DNA of 64,000 bases from Salticus scenicus (GCA_963930645.1 OZ005660.1:245857082-245921081); one strand, 5' to 3'; positions 47,390 through 60,340 are shown, numbered from the stretch's first letter. Translations and numbers: made by a program. The notes: a model not told the origin generated them from the letters alone.

Positions 47390-47945
47390 CTTAAAAAGAA
47401 AATATTCGATTCGTGAAAATTTTTGATCTTCAGTTTTCAATGGATTTATGCATTTTTAGATGTTCCGATCATGTTTTGACCGTTTAAAAAAATGCCTGTG
47501 TGTGTGCTACCAAAATTTTGTAGATTCTATCGCACAAACGAGTGGACGGTATTTAACCAAACTTGATATTTATTAAAATCCTTGTCTTAAATTGATGGTG
47601 ATTAGCTTTTAGGGTATATTGCCCAAAAAGTGGCACTGTTAAGTTATGATTTCTCTACTTTAAGAAAATATATATTTCAGCTTATATAATGTTTAAATGC
47701 ACTAAATTTGACATGTTGTGTAAAACTATACAAATTAAATTTGAATACATATTGGGCGATAAGTGGTGCTTCTGTGTTGTAACTTAATCCTTTTTAAGAG
47801 AAGGCAATATCTCAACTTCTATGGTATATAAATGCACCAAACTTGGTGTGTGAGATGTAGGTGAAAAACTAACCTGATTGAATTTGGGTGCACATTGGTC
47901 GTCAGATGGTGCTGATAAGCTGCATTACTTTCTATTCACTTATAT
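47390..47945 (+). repeat. Dispersed repeat with duplicated inner block
   Basis: Blocks shared with 20450-20970. Inside, a roughly 180 bp module occurs twice (GCCCAAAAAGTGGCACTGTT near 47617 and GGGCGATAAGTGGTGCTTCT near 47755), each followed by CTCAACTTC-like words and ATGCACCAAACTT-like words. No gene. Confidence 0.6.
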
Positions 47946-47949
47946 TTTA

Positions 47950-50795
47950 TCTATACATATAAAAGAGTAAACTCACTGACTCATTACAGCTGTGGCAATC
48001 CTATGGAAGGTAGAGTCACAATTGTTGGTGAGCAGGTTGATTTTAGGACTCTGACGCTCACTAAGACGTGATTTTGCGAAATGGAATGCGGGATTTTGAG
48101 TGCAAAAAAAGCATTTTCTGTGATTTGAGTTTTGGATTTTTAAGGGGGGGGGGAGGTAAAAACAATTTTCGGAGGCAAATTTAGTAAAATACTGATTTTC
48201 GAGTAAATCTCTACCAATAATAGCCCAAATGTATAGAAAATCGCCAAGAGTCCTCTTGAAGATATTTCCAAAAACTTACTTTTGATTTTTTCCAATTTTC
48301 GATATTGGAGGGGAGTTACCAGGGGGCAAATTCGACCCCCTCTTTTAGCTCTAAATTCGTCTGTGGAAATCTATAGGAGGTAAGGTCACAAATTTTAGTG
48401 TGTGACTTTTTTACGTGTGTCTAACACCCATTGCAATGGGATTTTGTGAAAGGCCCCCCATTACCTCTTTGGGGATGGGGCGGGGAATAAAAGAGTAAAA
48501 TCACTGATACACTGACTCAACACAGCCGTGGCAATTCTATGGTAGATAGACTCGCAAATTTTGGTGAGCACGTTGGTTTTAGAACACTGATGCCCATTAA
48601 GGCGGGATTTTGCGAAATATCCCCTACTCCCCCTGGGGGGGGCAGATGGCAAAAAACCCTTATAGGCATAATTCGGCTCCAAATTGCTTCAGGGTGAAGA
48701 AATTGCAGAGAGAGATACTAGACTTGAGTGCAAAAAAAGCATTTTCTGCGATTTGAGTTTTGGATTTTTAAGGGGAGGGGGATAAAAATGATTTTCGGAG
48801 GCAAATTTAGCAAAATACTGATTTTCGAGTAAATCTCTAACAATAATAGCCCAAATGTATAGAGTCTTCTTGAGGATATTTCCAAAACCTTACTTTTGAT
48901 TTTTTCTGATTTTCAATATTGGGGGGGGGGGGAGTTACGAGGGGTCAAATTTGACTCCCTCTTTTAGCGCTAAATTTGTCCGTGGAAATCTATAGGAGGT
49001 AAGGTCACAAATTTTAGTGTGTGACTTATTTACGTGTGTCCAACACCCATTCTAACAGGATTTTGTGAAAGCCCCCCTTTCCCCCTTGGGTGTAGGAAGG
49101 AATAAACACGTTTCGAAGCATAACTTTGCTCCAAATTATCTCAGTAATATTAAATTTTATGTGTGGGTTGTTTATGCGTTCCCAACACGCACTATAAAGG
49201 GATTTTATGAAATTTCTCCCCCCCCCCCTTTAAGGACATGGGGGAATAAACATGCTTCCAAGCTTAACTTTGCTTCAAATTATCTCAGTAAGATTAAACT
49301 TTATGTGTAAATTGTTTATGCGTTTCCAAAACAATAATAAACACGCGGGGAAATAAACACGTTTCCAAGCATAACTTTGCTTCAAATTATCTCGGTAAGA
49401 TTAAATTTTGTGTGTGGGTTGTTTATGCATTCCCAACACACACTATAAAGGGATTTTTCGGAATTTCTTCCTCCCCCTCTTTAAGGGCAGGGGGGGTAGT
49501 AAATGTTTCCAAAAATATAACTTTGCTTCAAGTTATCTCTGTAAGATTAAATTTTATGTGTGGGTTTCTTATGCGTACTTAAGACACACACTGCAAAGGG
49601 ATTTTGTAAAATTCCACCATATCTTCTTGGGGGTGGGAGAAATCATTTTTCCATGCGCAACTCTGCACTGAACTATCTTAGGTGATTTTTTATGAGTGGG
49701 CTGGTTAGGCAACGCGCATTATAAAGGGATTTCAGGAAATTTCCTCTTTCCTCCCTTTAAAGGCGGAAGGGGGAGGGGCAAAAACACGTTTTAAAAAGTA
49801 ACTCTGCTCCAAATTACCTCAGGAAAGCGATTCTTTGATATGTCGATTGGTTTTGCGTACTCAACACACACAAACTACAAAGTGATTATTTGAAATTCCG
49901 TGTTATCACCCCCCCCCCTTTTGAGGGTTGGTGGGTAAAATACATGTTTCCACATGTAACTTTCTTCAAAATTATCATAGAATGGCAATTTTTGATATGT
50001 GAACTGCTTATACGTATTCAACACACACTACAAATTAATTTTGTGAAATTACACCCTTCCGCCCCTTGGGGGGCGAGGGGGCAAAACCATGTATTTATGC
50101 GTAACTCTGCAGTAAATTGTCTTAGGAAGGACCTTTTTGATGTGTGGATCAGTTACATGTATCTAACTGATAATATAAAGTGATTTTGCAAAATTTTCTC
50201 CCCCTTCTTTTCTTTAAGAATGGGGCTAAAAGAACACAGGGGGTGGAGCTAAAATACATATTTTAAAACATAGCTCTGCCTCAAATAATCTTAGGATCTC
50301 AAATTTTTAATGTGTCGGTTATGTACGTGTATGCAACATGAATTATAAAGGGATTTTGTGAAATTACTCCTACCCCCTCTTAGGAGTGGGCGGGGCAAAA
50401 AACACATTTTCAAGCTTAAATGTGCTCCAAATTCCCTTTGGCAAATTTTGGTGTGTGGGTTTTGATTAAATGTACTTAATATGCACTTTGATGTGATTTT
50501 GCAAATCTTCCCATTACCTGCGAGGAAGGGGAGAAAAATGCAGGCAAGGCACTACCGAAGGCATTGTTTCTCCAGACGCAAAGTGTGGTGTGTGGGAAAA
50601 CCGCTACCGGAGGTAGCGAGAACTTTATGGGGTGATCCTATGGGAGATAGTCACAATTTTTTTTGAGCAGGTTGATTTTAGGACCCTGAAGCTCACTAGA
50701 CGGGATTTTGCGAAATACTCCCCTGTTCACCCGGGGGAGGGGTGGAGCAGAAAACAAAAACACCTTTATAAGCATTACCTCCAAATTACTTCCCC
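47950..50795 (+). mobile_element. Helitron-like element with expanded internal repeats
   Basis: It starts at TCTATACATATAAAAGAGT, preceded by A, in the style of Helitron or Helentron 5' ends (TC start after A). Then come GACTCATTACAGCTGTGGC, GATTTTGCGAAAT, GGAGGCAAATTTAGTAAAAT and GAGTAAATCTCTACC blocks, and these repeat from 48488. A minus-strand copy of this first part is at 760-1190. No replication initiator or helicase gene is visible, so this is non-autonomous. All ORFs here are repeat readings. Confidence 0.65.
49041..50540 (+). repeat. Tandem array of about ten ~145 bp units
   Basis: Each unit carries CACACACTATAAAGGGATTT, a C-run, a G-run, AATAAACACGTTTCCAAGC, TAACTTTGCTTCAAATTATC and TATGTGTGGGTTG in that order, with growing divergence to the right. 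The paired C and G runs can form hairpins. Unit starts fall near 49041, 49180, 49430, 49575 and on at similar spacing; one unit near 49330 is shortened. Confidence 0.85.
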
Positions 50796-51726
50796 CAGGG
50801 TTCTTACGCCTCAGGGAGAACCTGAAAATGAGGGGGAAAAATTGGTCATAAAATCTCAGGGAAACCTCAGGGAAACTTTCAAAACAAGCATCAAAACCAG
50901 GAAAAACAGGGATCTACTCTGAAAAAGCTGATACTTGTGCGTTTCCGTGACGTCATTATGGAAACCCAATAAGACACGCCTACTAACATCATGCCGATTC
51001 AATGAAAAACTGGGCATGCTTTTTGCATCATGAACAATCCAATAGTGAAATTAGAGTCACCTTTCCTCTCTCTAAGAGATTCTTTAGCTTGATTTTTCTC
51101 CATGGATAATTTGTTTTCATTCCATAACCGGCATCTGGCAGCAGCTTCAAATATTTCATTTGTTATTTAGTCTTACTGATGCAGTGTGCACGTGCTTAGC
51201 TTATTTAGTTTATTAGCTTAGGCATTTTATTTTTTGTGAGATGGATTGAATTATAATAAAAAAGTAATTATTATCATGAGTTGGAAAACATCGTTTAATC
51301 TGGACCGGACAGATAAAAACTTAAATCCACAGTTTGCATTTTGGATCGAAAGTGTAGATAGTGACCCTTACAATGCACAATGTTGTTTAATAATCATTGA
51401 CTAATCAAATTTTTTTAAGCATTTGGTTTAAGGGCAAATTTTTATGTAAGGTAATTAAGTTTCCAAGAGTTTGTTATATATATACACATTTCCGATTCTG
51501 ATTAATATTTTATTTTGTCTGAAAAGGATTTTAAAATTAATTTAAAATAAGTTATTCATATCAAAAACATTATAGGCAATTAGTTCACTATTTTTTTTTT
51601 TTTCATTTTTAGAAAGGCGGGGGGGAGTCGATTAAAATAAACATCACTAGCTGTCGAGATGAAGAAGTTATTGATTCTGGGAACTAACTCAGGGAATGTT
51701 TTTTCTGAAAATGAGTATGAACCCTG
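50796..51726. mobile_element. ~930 bp MITE with CAGGGTTC ends
   Basis: Left end CAGGGTTCTTACGCCTCAGG; right end reverse complemented CAGGGTTCATACTCATTTTC. The host repeat reads CAAATTACTT up to the left end and AGTGAAGAAATTGCAG after the right end, and an uninterrupted version (TTACTTGACAGTGAAG) is at 51882-51900, which proves insertion. Inside are repeated CAGGGAAA words. No transposase. The end type resembles hAT-derived MITEs; a clean 8-bp duplication is not seen. Confidence 0.72.
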
Positions 51727-52420
51727 AGTGAAGAAATTGCAGATGGTGAGACTAGACTTGAATACAAAAAAATCGTTTTCTGCGATTTTGGATTTATAAT
51801 CCAGGGGGGTAGGGGGTAAAAATGAGATTTTCGGAGGTGCATAAGGCAAAAACACATTTATGAGCATAACTCAGCTCCAAATTACTTGACAGTGAAGTAA
51901 TTGCAGATGAAGAGACTAGACTTGAATACAAAAAAAATCATTTTCTGCGATTTTGAAATTTTGGATTTTTAATGGAGGGGTGGAGGGTAAAAACGATTTT
52001 TGGAGGTGCAGAAGGCAAAAACACCTTTATAAGGATAACTCGGCTCCAAATTACTTGACGGTGAAGAAATTGCAGAAGGGGATACTAGACTTAAGTACAA
52101 AAAAATCGTTTTCTGTGATTTCGGAATTTTTTATTTTTAAGGGGGGAGAGGGGGTAAAAATGATTTTCTGAGGCAAATTTAGCAATGTATAGATTTCCGA
52201 GTAAAATTCTAGCAGTAATAACTCAAAGATATTTAAAAACACCTGCCAAGCGTCTTGAAGGTATCTGCAAAAACTCATTTTTGATTCTGGGGGGGAGGGG
52301 GCAAATTCGCCCCCCCCCAGAACTAAATTCATCCGTAGAAATCTATAAGAGCTGCGGTTACAAATTTTAGTGTGTGGCTTATTTACATGTGTCGAACACC
52401 CATTGTAACAAGAGGGGGTT
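51727..52420 (+). repeat. Helitron-like repeat, continued
   Basis: Two to three more units with GACTTGAATACAAAAAAATC, TTCTGCGATTTTGG and ATTACTTGACGGTGAAGAAA. The last unit has a GGGGGGAGGGGGCAAATTCG block at about 52289 and ends in ACACCCATTGTAACAAGAG. Confidence 0.7.
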
Positions 52421-52521
52421 CCAGGTTTTATAACTGATTTTCCCTGAGTTTTAATGAAAATTTTTATTTTCCCTGACTTTTTTTTAACAAGTTCCAAATT
52501 CCCTGAGGAGTATGAACCCTG
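52421..52521 (-). mobile_element. End fragment of a CAGGGTTC MITE
   Basis: On the minus strand the sequence starts CAGGGTTCATACTCCTCAGG and continues with three CAGGGAAAAT-like words, as in the element at 50796. The opposite end is absent, so it is truncated, or the two share one longer composite element of 50796-52521. Confidence 0.6.
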
Positions 52522-54147
52522 TTACAAATAATATGCACATGTACATTTAATTATAAAGATATCATTATTACTAATAGACTGTTGAAGAATTCTTAACTAT
52601 AAGAGTTTCTATTTTCTACTGAAATTTATGAATATCTTTAATTTTTAAGATCAAATCTTTCTGTAAGTGACAATATCTTTTTCGCGACAATGTTGCTGTG
52701 TTACCTAAATGCTGACACAGGCAAATTATATAAAACAGATACTATAAAATATTAACATTTTAGTTTTAAAAATTAATGAACGGAGTTTTATGAAATTTGC
52801 CAAAATTTTAAATATTACATATTAATACCAAACATTTCTTCAAATAACAAAGTCTAAAAAAGTGAAAATCAGAGCTTTCTTTCTTAAAAATTCAGTTTAA
52901 CCCTTCCGATATATTTATACAGAATTATAAATAATAATGAAGTTTATAATTACTATTTAAAAATAATTCAGATATGTATGAAGTTGGCACAAGATAAAAC
53001 AACTTGCTTACAATAAAAATAAACAATCTAAGGAAAATGTTAAATAAAATTTTATAATGCATTATGCAATAAACATGAATTGTTGTGTCCATAAAATAGC
53101 AATTTAATCCTCTTAAATAAATTTTAAAAATATTAGAGTGTTTTTTCTAAAGTTTTAAAATTATAATCTAAAGTACCTTTTGTCATTCATAATAGAAAAA
53201 ATAAGATCAATAAAATCTCTCTGTATAAAAGGAGTAATTTTAAATATAGTTTTACAATGAAATTTTATATTATAAAGTAAACATAATTTGTATTGTTTTC
53301 TGCATAATTTAAATGCAATTAGAGCAATACATAAATATTTTTGGAGAAAATGTAATGAAAACTACAAAATATTAAAATGTATAATGCTTTGATATATTTC
53401 TTCTGTTTATGTTTAGATCAGTTTATTAATTGTTATAATAATAACAAACATGCAATTAAACAGTAACTGGGTTTTCATTTTTAAGTTAAAAATTTCAATA
53501 AAACAAAGTAATAAAAATTGCAAAATGGTTTAACAAAAGTTGAAGAGAATAATATGAATTTATCACAAATGCTATAGTTAACACTTTGTTTAGGATCTTT
53601 GAAAAAGTAATATCTATCATATTAAATTATTAACACTCTTACCATGTTTAATTTTAAAAAATCAAATCAAAATTAAATGTAATGTTTAATCAAAAATAAT
53701 ACAAGCATGTGTTTCATTTGTTTATAAACAAACAAGGGTTGCTAGTAAACTGCAATGGTGGGTTACCAGAAAAACTAGGCAATCCAAAGAATTCACCAAT
53801 TTTTAATAAACATATATAAAGTTATAACTAATCTTACATTAAAAGGAAAAGTGCAAAATGGTATTAATAAATCATTATAATAATTTGCAAATTGCAGATT
53901 CAAGATTTGTTGTTTCAGTAAAATTTTGAGATGGAAATTATAACATTACCAATTAATTTAAAATTAAAGCAACAATTTAATGAAATGAATGAAGAAAATA
54001 TAAACTCACTTCAATAAGTAAAATAATTAATATATCACACTTACAACTGGTACACTTACAACTGTTACTATCTCTGATAATTCTTTTCTTTTTGATAATC
54101 AGGAAAATGATCCATCTAGCAAGTATGATCATAGAAATGAAATAAAT
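52522..54147. other. Very AT-rich spacer
   Basis: No repeat that recurs in the window, no RNA gene and no open frame of note. Confidence 0.55.
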
Positions 54148-54274
54148 TCAGTTACCATGATCATTCCAGCTGGAATTTTTGGATCTTATGTTGATTTCAC
54201 CAGATGAGATTTCTTCATCAACATCGTCTCTACAATAATATTTAGTTGAAACTAGCCATTTCTTGTCATAAAAC
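54148..54274 (-). CDS. Possible terminal exon, hypothetical protein
   Basis: On the minus strand a tract ending TTTATTAG is followed by an open stretch reading FYDKKWLVSTKYYCRDDVDE, then EISSGEINIRSKNSSWNDHG and a TGA stop at 54148. Amino-acid use is mixed and acidic, unlike the lysine, isoleucine and asparagine-rich noise of neighbouring frames, and base composition is higher in GC than around it. No matching upstream exon was found in 54.3-56.0 kb. It could be the 3' exon of a gene on the minus strand or chance. Family not recognised. Confidence 0.35.
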
Positions 54275-55895
54275 CTAATAAATTACAAGTTTGAATAAAT
54301 AAATAAAAAAATGTGCAACTTCTAAATTATAAATAAAACATCAACAATAAACCTATAATGATAATTGATACTTTTCTATCTCACCAGTGCAAGTGATAAA
54401 GTCACCTTCTAAATAAAATTCTTTTATAAAACTCTTATGTATATATGAGGTAAACCAGAAACCTCCTACATTCGAAAGACTAATACGTTTTATTAGTCTT
54501 TATCACCAACTATACCTATGTTTATAGGTTTATACCTATTTTATCACCTGTGCTGGCGAAATGGAAAAGTACCTGATAATCAAAAGTGCCTTAAGATAAT
54601 GACTGCAGCGTAAATCATTAGTTTCAGATAACTAATAAACTGAAAATTTCTTTAATTAAATATAAGCTGCAGAGCATTTGTATAACATATTAAGTTAGGT
54701 AATAATTTGTAAAATTTTCTTTAAATTTACAAACTCAAGCAGAAATATATCACTGACAGCTAGCTCAGATTGAATGAAAATCTTTTCACAAAATTTTCTG
54801 TGAAAAAACCAATGACTTAAAACATGAACCGAGATTAAAATATAATAATAAAATAAATCTAAAAAATGTTGTAAACAATTTTCACTCAAAAGCTAAAGAA
54901 CACTGACATATTATTCCTTAACACAATAAAATTTTTCATGCATGTTTAGGAATTGTCTTACATAAAAATTTGTTATTATCATGAGAAATGAATGTAGTTG
55001 TTTCGAAAACAAATTCTACAGTAAGTACTATATTTAACTCATAACTGGAGACATGAATTTCCTTACACGGTTAGAGACAGAGTCAAAATGACTCCATTGT
55101 AAATTTTCTCTTTCGTTTTCTAAACACCAATGAAATTTACTTTGGAAAAGCAGTGTATTCAAATCATGTAATTACCAAAAATATTGATAGTAATAAAAAG
55201 ATTACAATGCAGAATCATTTTGGCTCCCATCTCCAATTAAGGGTTTTAAAATAAACCTTCACTTTTACAAAATGTATAGGTTATGGTTTAACATGCATAC
55301 CTAAAACATAAAAGATATGGATCCAAATGACAAATTCTTTTTTTTTTTCATTGCTAAATGATGCAATATTAACATGTATATAGGTCTCTATAATTATGAG
55401 GGAGTCGATGTTAAAATTACAAATACATAGAAAACTAAACTGATATGTTAATATACTAAAGAGGTCTCTTTCAATTAAAGAAAAAAGAAATTAATGTTTA
55501 TCTAGCTCAAACATCAAGAATAGTAGAAAGGTAATCATTTATAAAGAAAATTTTAAAGTTATTTTATTGCTATTATTCTCACTTTTTAAACGAATCTAAA
55601 ATCGTTCATAACTTCTGTTATCAAGGTTTTTGTTTAAAGTCCAGCACCAGCTCTACGGATTACTATTCAACATATTTTAATTATATTAGTAATAATATTA
55701 GATTGTTACTATTTAAGAAATCAACACCATTTTTTTAACAACTTACACTTTTTAAGTTTTTCTAAAATGTTAACAAAATATTTTAGGAAGATCATTAGAA
55801 AATAATCGTAATTAAAATAAGTTCATCTGATTAAAATTATACCCAAACTTACAGTTATTTCACTAATTAAAGAAAATCTTTTAAAAACACTTCTC
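54275..55895. other. AT-rich spacer
   Basis: No feature seen. One 64 residue minus-strand ORF at 54695-54889 is not convincing. Confidence 0.5.
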
Positions 55896-56022
55896 AATGT
55901 CAAGCAACAAACGGTAGCCGGTAGCGCTAGCAAGCGATCGTTAGTAGAGATGGTTGCATTAGTTTATCGTAGTGCAGTTTGCCATTTAGTATCAATACTC
56001 TATTTTCGGGAATGGTGCCAAG
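55896..56022 (+). promoter_or_regulatory. GC-richer host segment left of the Gypsy insertion
   Basis: After AT-rich spacer, GGTAGCCGGTAGCGCTAGC and GCGATCG mark a change in composition that resumes at 60611 after the Gypsy element. Joined across the insertion, this looks like a promoter or 5' untranslated region of the gene to the right. No TATA box is seen. Inference from composition and position only. Confidence 0.3.
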
Positions 56023-56285
56023 TGTGGTATAAACCCATAAAAACTATAAACTATAAGACTGAATTCTGAACTATATACATATGTTTATTACACATCACTC
56101 GTGTTTGTATATTAACTGTAACCTGTTTTGTAACTGGCGGTTGTGTAAGTAACTGTCGTGCGTGTACGTGTTTACTTCCATTAAAGTTGTGTGTTGTGTT
56201 CTAAACACGGATTCTTAAATCATGCTACCAATAATAAGAGTTATTATTTACGCTCGCTTGTATCATAAAGATACATAACAACACA
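56023..56285 (+). repeat. Gypsy 5' LTR
   Basis: 263 bp, TGTGGTATAAAC to ACATAACAACACA, followed directly by TGGCGGCAGCGG, the likely primer-binding site start. It lacks a TTTG present in the other LTR. Confidence 0.95.
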
Positions 56286-56368
56286 TGGCGGCAGCGGTTA
56301 AAAAGTTAGTACTTCACTTTCTCAAAGTTTCGTTTTCACCAGCGTTCGTTTCGTTTTAAAGGTAAACA

Positions 56369-57023
56369 ATGACAACTACCACTACAGCTTCAGCTTATCA
56401 TATTTCACCGCCATAATCTTTCCCATTTTCAACGCCAACTGAGTGGCCGAAATGGAAACAAAGATTTTTACGTTTTCGCACAACTTCAGGCTTAAACAAA
56501 AAAATCCGAAGAGGAGCAAGTGGAGGCTCTGATTTATATAATGGGTGACAAAGCTGAAGATATTTTTCTATCTCTCAACATCTCGGATGACGATAAAAAG
56601 AATTTTCAAACGGTAATCGAAAACCTCGATAATCATTTAGTTGTGAAACGAAACATAATTTTTGAAAGAGCTCAGTTTAATCGCAGAATACAGAAAGAAG
56701 GTGAGTCTGTTAACGATTTTATTACTGATTTATATGTCCTAGCGGACAAATGTGATTATGGTAATCTCCATGACGAGTTACTCAGAGATCGCATCGTTGT
56801 CGGGATTACCGATGAATCTCTTAGTGAAAAGTTACAACTCGACTCTCAATTAACTTTGCAAACAGTTATCGATAAGGTTCGTTTATCGAAATCAATTAAA
56901 AAACAGCAAACTGTATTGGTAACCAATGCATCTATCAATGCTGTAATGCATAAAAAGAAAATAGTAACACCACATAATTTCACTAAAAAGAGTACTCAAT
57001 GTAATGTAAAGAGTACTCAATAA
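56369..57023 (+). pseudogene. Gypsy gag, broken
   Basis: Starts MTTTTTASAYHISPP, then TAA at 56414 where CAA is likely. The frame then runs FSTPTEWPKWKQRFLRF and on to GLNKK, where one extra A in the run near 56497-56503 shifts it. The long part (56520-57023) holds DKAEDIFLSL and ERAQFNRRIQKEGESVNDF, the gag core of this type. A 21-base direct repeat (AAGAGTACTCAATG) sits at the end. The zinc-knuckle region follows in another frame. Confidence 0.85.
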
Positions 57024-57159
57024 TAAATCTCCTTCTGATGTTAAGAATTGTAAATGGTGTGGAAAATTACCTCATGATAAAAAGTTTTGTCCTGCGAAGG
57101 ATTCCTTTTGCCGAAAGTGCAAGAAAAAGGGGCACTGGGAAAAAGTCTGTCATGGTTCT
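57022..57159 (+). pseudogene. Gag zinc knuckles in the pol frame
   Basis: The region between the gag stop and pol codes for CKWCGKLPHDKKFC and CRKCKKKGHWEKVC, two CCHC knuckles, in the same frame as the downstream pol ORF and shifted by one base from gag. The change may be a natural frameshift site or damage; I cannot tell from one copy. Confidence 0.8.
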
Positions 57160-60100
57160 ATGAAACGAGTAAATGAAATTCATTGTGAGGCTGGATTCAT
57201 AGGCCTAATGGCTGATAATCAGAATAATGATGATTGGGTAGTTCCTATCAAAGTATTGGGGAAAACCCTTAGGTTTAAAATAGATAGTGGTGCTGATCAC
57301 ACTGTGATACCTAGTAATATTGCTCAATCCATGTTCAAAAATGCCCATATTAATAGTACAAATAAGGTAATTTATGGCCCAGATAGAACACCATTAAAAT
57401 TAATAGGGAAATTAGTTGAAAACATGGAATACAATGACAAAACCTGTAGGGAAGAAATCTATATTATACGTGATCGTCAAACATGTTTGTTAGGTAAACC
57501 GGCAATCAAAATGTTTGGCCTAGGTCCTAATATACAGCCACATTACGTACAAAGTATCAGTAGTTTTGATCCTCTTCAGGAATTTCCAAAGCTATTTCAA
57601 GGTCTGGGACTGCTGAAAGGACATTACCACATTGAATTAGTTGATAATGCTAAGCCTTATGCTCTTACATCTCCACGCAGAATATCAATACCATTGTTAG
57701 ACAAAACAAAGGCTGAAATTAAAAGAATGCTGGAAATGAATGTAATCAAACCAGTCGAGAAACCCACTAATTGGTGTTCACCTGCTGTGGTTATACGAAA
57801 AGAAGATGGCAATGTAAGAATTTGTGTTGACCTGACAGTACTTAATAGAAGTATTCGAAGAGAGTGGCACCCACTACGAACTACAGAATACAATTTATCT
57901 CTTTTGGCTGGAGCCAAAATTTTTTCCAAATTAGATGCTAATTCTGGATTTTGGCAAATACCTCTTGATGAAGAATCATCCTATCTCACGACCTTCATCA
58001 CACCTTTCGGAAGATTCAGATTCTTGCGGTTACCTTTTGGCATTTCATCTGCTCCTGAACACTTTCAACGGAGAATGTCTCAAGCTCTTGAGGGTCTTTT
58101 GGTTATAATATGTCATATGGATGACATCCTAGTATGGGGATCCAATCAGAAGGAACATGATGCATGCTTAAAATCAACATTGAAACGTCTTAAAGAAACT
58201 GGAATAACTCTAAACAAACAAAAATGTTGTTTCTCTGTCAAGTCTATAAAATTCCTAGGACATGTAATTAATGAGTCAGGAATACATCCAGATCAAGAGA
58301 AAATTCAAGCCATACAAAATTTCAAATCTCCGACAAACGAAACAGAGCTTAAGCAGCTATTAGGAATGGCCAACTATTTAGCAAGATTCATTCCAAAATT
58401 TGCAGATACTATGGCACCCTTGATTTCATTACTGTCAACAAAAAATCAATTTGTTTGGGATGCACCTCAAGAAAATGCATTAAAAAAGCTAAAGGAAATA
58501 CTCTCATCAGAACCAGTACTTACAATTTTTGACCCAAACAAACAATCAATAGTGACAGCAGATGCTTCCTCATATGGACTTGGTGCTACGCTATGCCAGA
58601 AACAAGAAGATTCTTCATTGAAAGTGATTGCCTATGCATCCAGAACTTTAACTCCAGCAGAGAAACGCTATGCTCAGATAGAAAAAGAAGCACTAGCACT
58701 CACTTGGGCATGCGAAAAGTTCAGTAATAATTTGATAGGGACAAAATTTTTTCTAGAGACTGATCATAAGCCTCTAGTCCCTATACTAACTACTAAATCT
58801 TTAGATGACCTTACTCCACGTATTCAAAGATTGAAGATGCGTTTGATGAGATATTCCTTTAACATTTTTCATACTCCAGGAAAAAACTTACTCGCAGCTG
58901 ATGCGTTATCAAGGGCTCCTGACCAGAAGGAGGTCCCAAACTTCGAATTAGAAGAGGATGTTCAAGTCTTCATCAATCAAATTACAGAAAACATACCCAT
59001 CGTTCCAGAAAGACTTTTGCAGCTGAGATCAGAACAAGAAAAAGACTCAACATGTAGGATGTTAATCACTTACGCCCAAGAAGGATGGCCAGAAAAGAAT
59101 AAAGTAGAACCATCATGTCTACCCTTTTGGCATTTTAGATATGAAATTTCACTTCAAAACGGCCTGCTTATGAGAGGAGCACAGATAATTGTACCAGAAA
59201 GTCTTCAACAAGAAATCGTAAATAAGATCCATGAAGGTCACATGGGAATAAATAAATGTAGAGCTTTAGCAAATTCTGCTGTTTATTGGCCTGGCATCAG
59301 CAAGCAAATAGAGCAACTAGTTCGGGAATGTCCATCATGCATACAAGAAGCCCGAAATTGTTCTGAACCTCTAAAACCAACAAGTTTCCCTCAAAGACCA
59401 TGGGAAATTCTCGCCATGGATCTTTTCAAACTTAATTCCAACTGGTATTTATTGGTGACTGATTTTTACTCTCGTTACCCGGAAGTTGCAAAACTAGATA
59501 GGCTCAAATCCAGTGAAGTAATTCTACACTGCAAGTCAATTTTTACCCGACATGGAATACCTGACATAGTCAGATCAGATAATGGTCCACAGTTTGAGGT
59601 TACGAAAACAGCTGAATTCCAACAATTCTCAAGAACATATGGTTTTAGACATGTCACATCTAGCCCTAGATATCCTCAAAGCAATGGTTTTGTCGAGGCA
59701 GCAGTCAAGATAATCAAACTCAGATTTAAAAAATCCAAGGATCCATATCTGGCTTTGTTGCACTACAGAGCTTCTCCTTTGAAGAATGGTTATAGTCCTG
59801 CTGAATTATTGATGGGACGGCGTTTACAAACTACATTACCCACTGCTCTTTCAGTACTTCAACCAAAACTGGTAGAGAAAGAGAGATTGGAGAAAAGCGA
59901 AGAAAATAGAATAAAAATTCAAGAAAAAGATTACAATCGAAGACATAATGTCCATGAGCTTAGACCAATAAATCCAGGGTAACATGTGTGGATAACAGAT
60001 GGAAAAGCTGCTGGTACTGTGGAAAGAGAGGCAGAGACACCAAGATCATATATTGTAAGGCAAGGACAACATATCCTGAGAAGAAATAGAAAACAATTAA

Positions 60101-60270
60101 TTCCGGGTACTAAATTGCAGCCAAATCCAGTGGAACATGACTTAAATGATCTTCAAGACATTCCTTCAAAAGAGGTTTCTAAAAATAAAGTACCCGTATC
60201 GAGGAGATCAAGCCCTTTACAAGTAACAAAAAAGAAAGACGAATCGGCATCCAATCAACATTCCAATTAG
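57160..60270 (+). pseudogene. Gypsy pol: protease, RT, RNase H, integrase
   Basis: Residues counted from 57160. Protease DSGA at 42-45. Reverse transcriptase with ICVDLTVLN, the LPFGISSAPEHFQR block and MDD at 320-322 (HMDDILVWG). RNase H with DASSYGLGATL at 468 and ETDHKPL. Integrase zinc finger H691, H695, C724, C727, then catalytic D754 (MDLF), D807 (SDNGPQF) and E846 (FVEAAV). A TAA at 59983 ends the frame, but the same frame goes on as HVWITDGKAAGTVERE and PRSYIVRQGQ, the integrase C-terminal region, to 60270. One base change in a glutamine codon would account for the stop. Confidence 0.93.
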
Positions 60271-60340
60271 CAACCTGTGATCACAAAGAGTGGTAGAATT
60301 GTAAAACCCCCAAACAGACTAAACCTTTGAAAAGGGGAGA

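Noticed and set aside
48461..50922. Several ORFs of 60-97 residues
   Set aside because: Readings of the tandem repeat and its C and G runs; the same sequence gives similar frames in each unit.
50796..52521. One composite element from the first to the last CAGGGTTC end
   Set aside because: The uninterrupted host repeat supports an insert ending at 51726, so the second right end is treated as a separate fragment.
57657..57929. Minus-strand ORF of 90 residues within Gypsy
   Set aside because: Antisense shadow of the reverse transcriptase frame.
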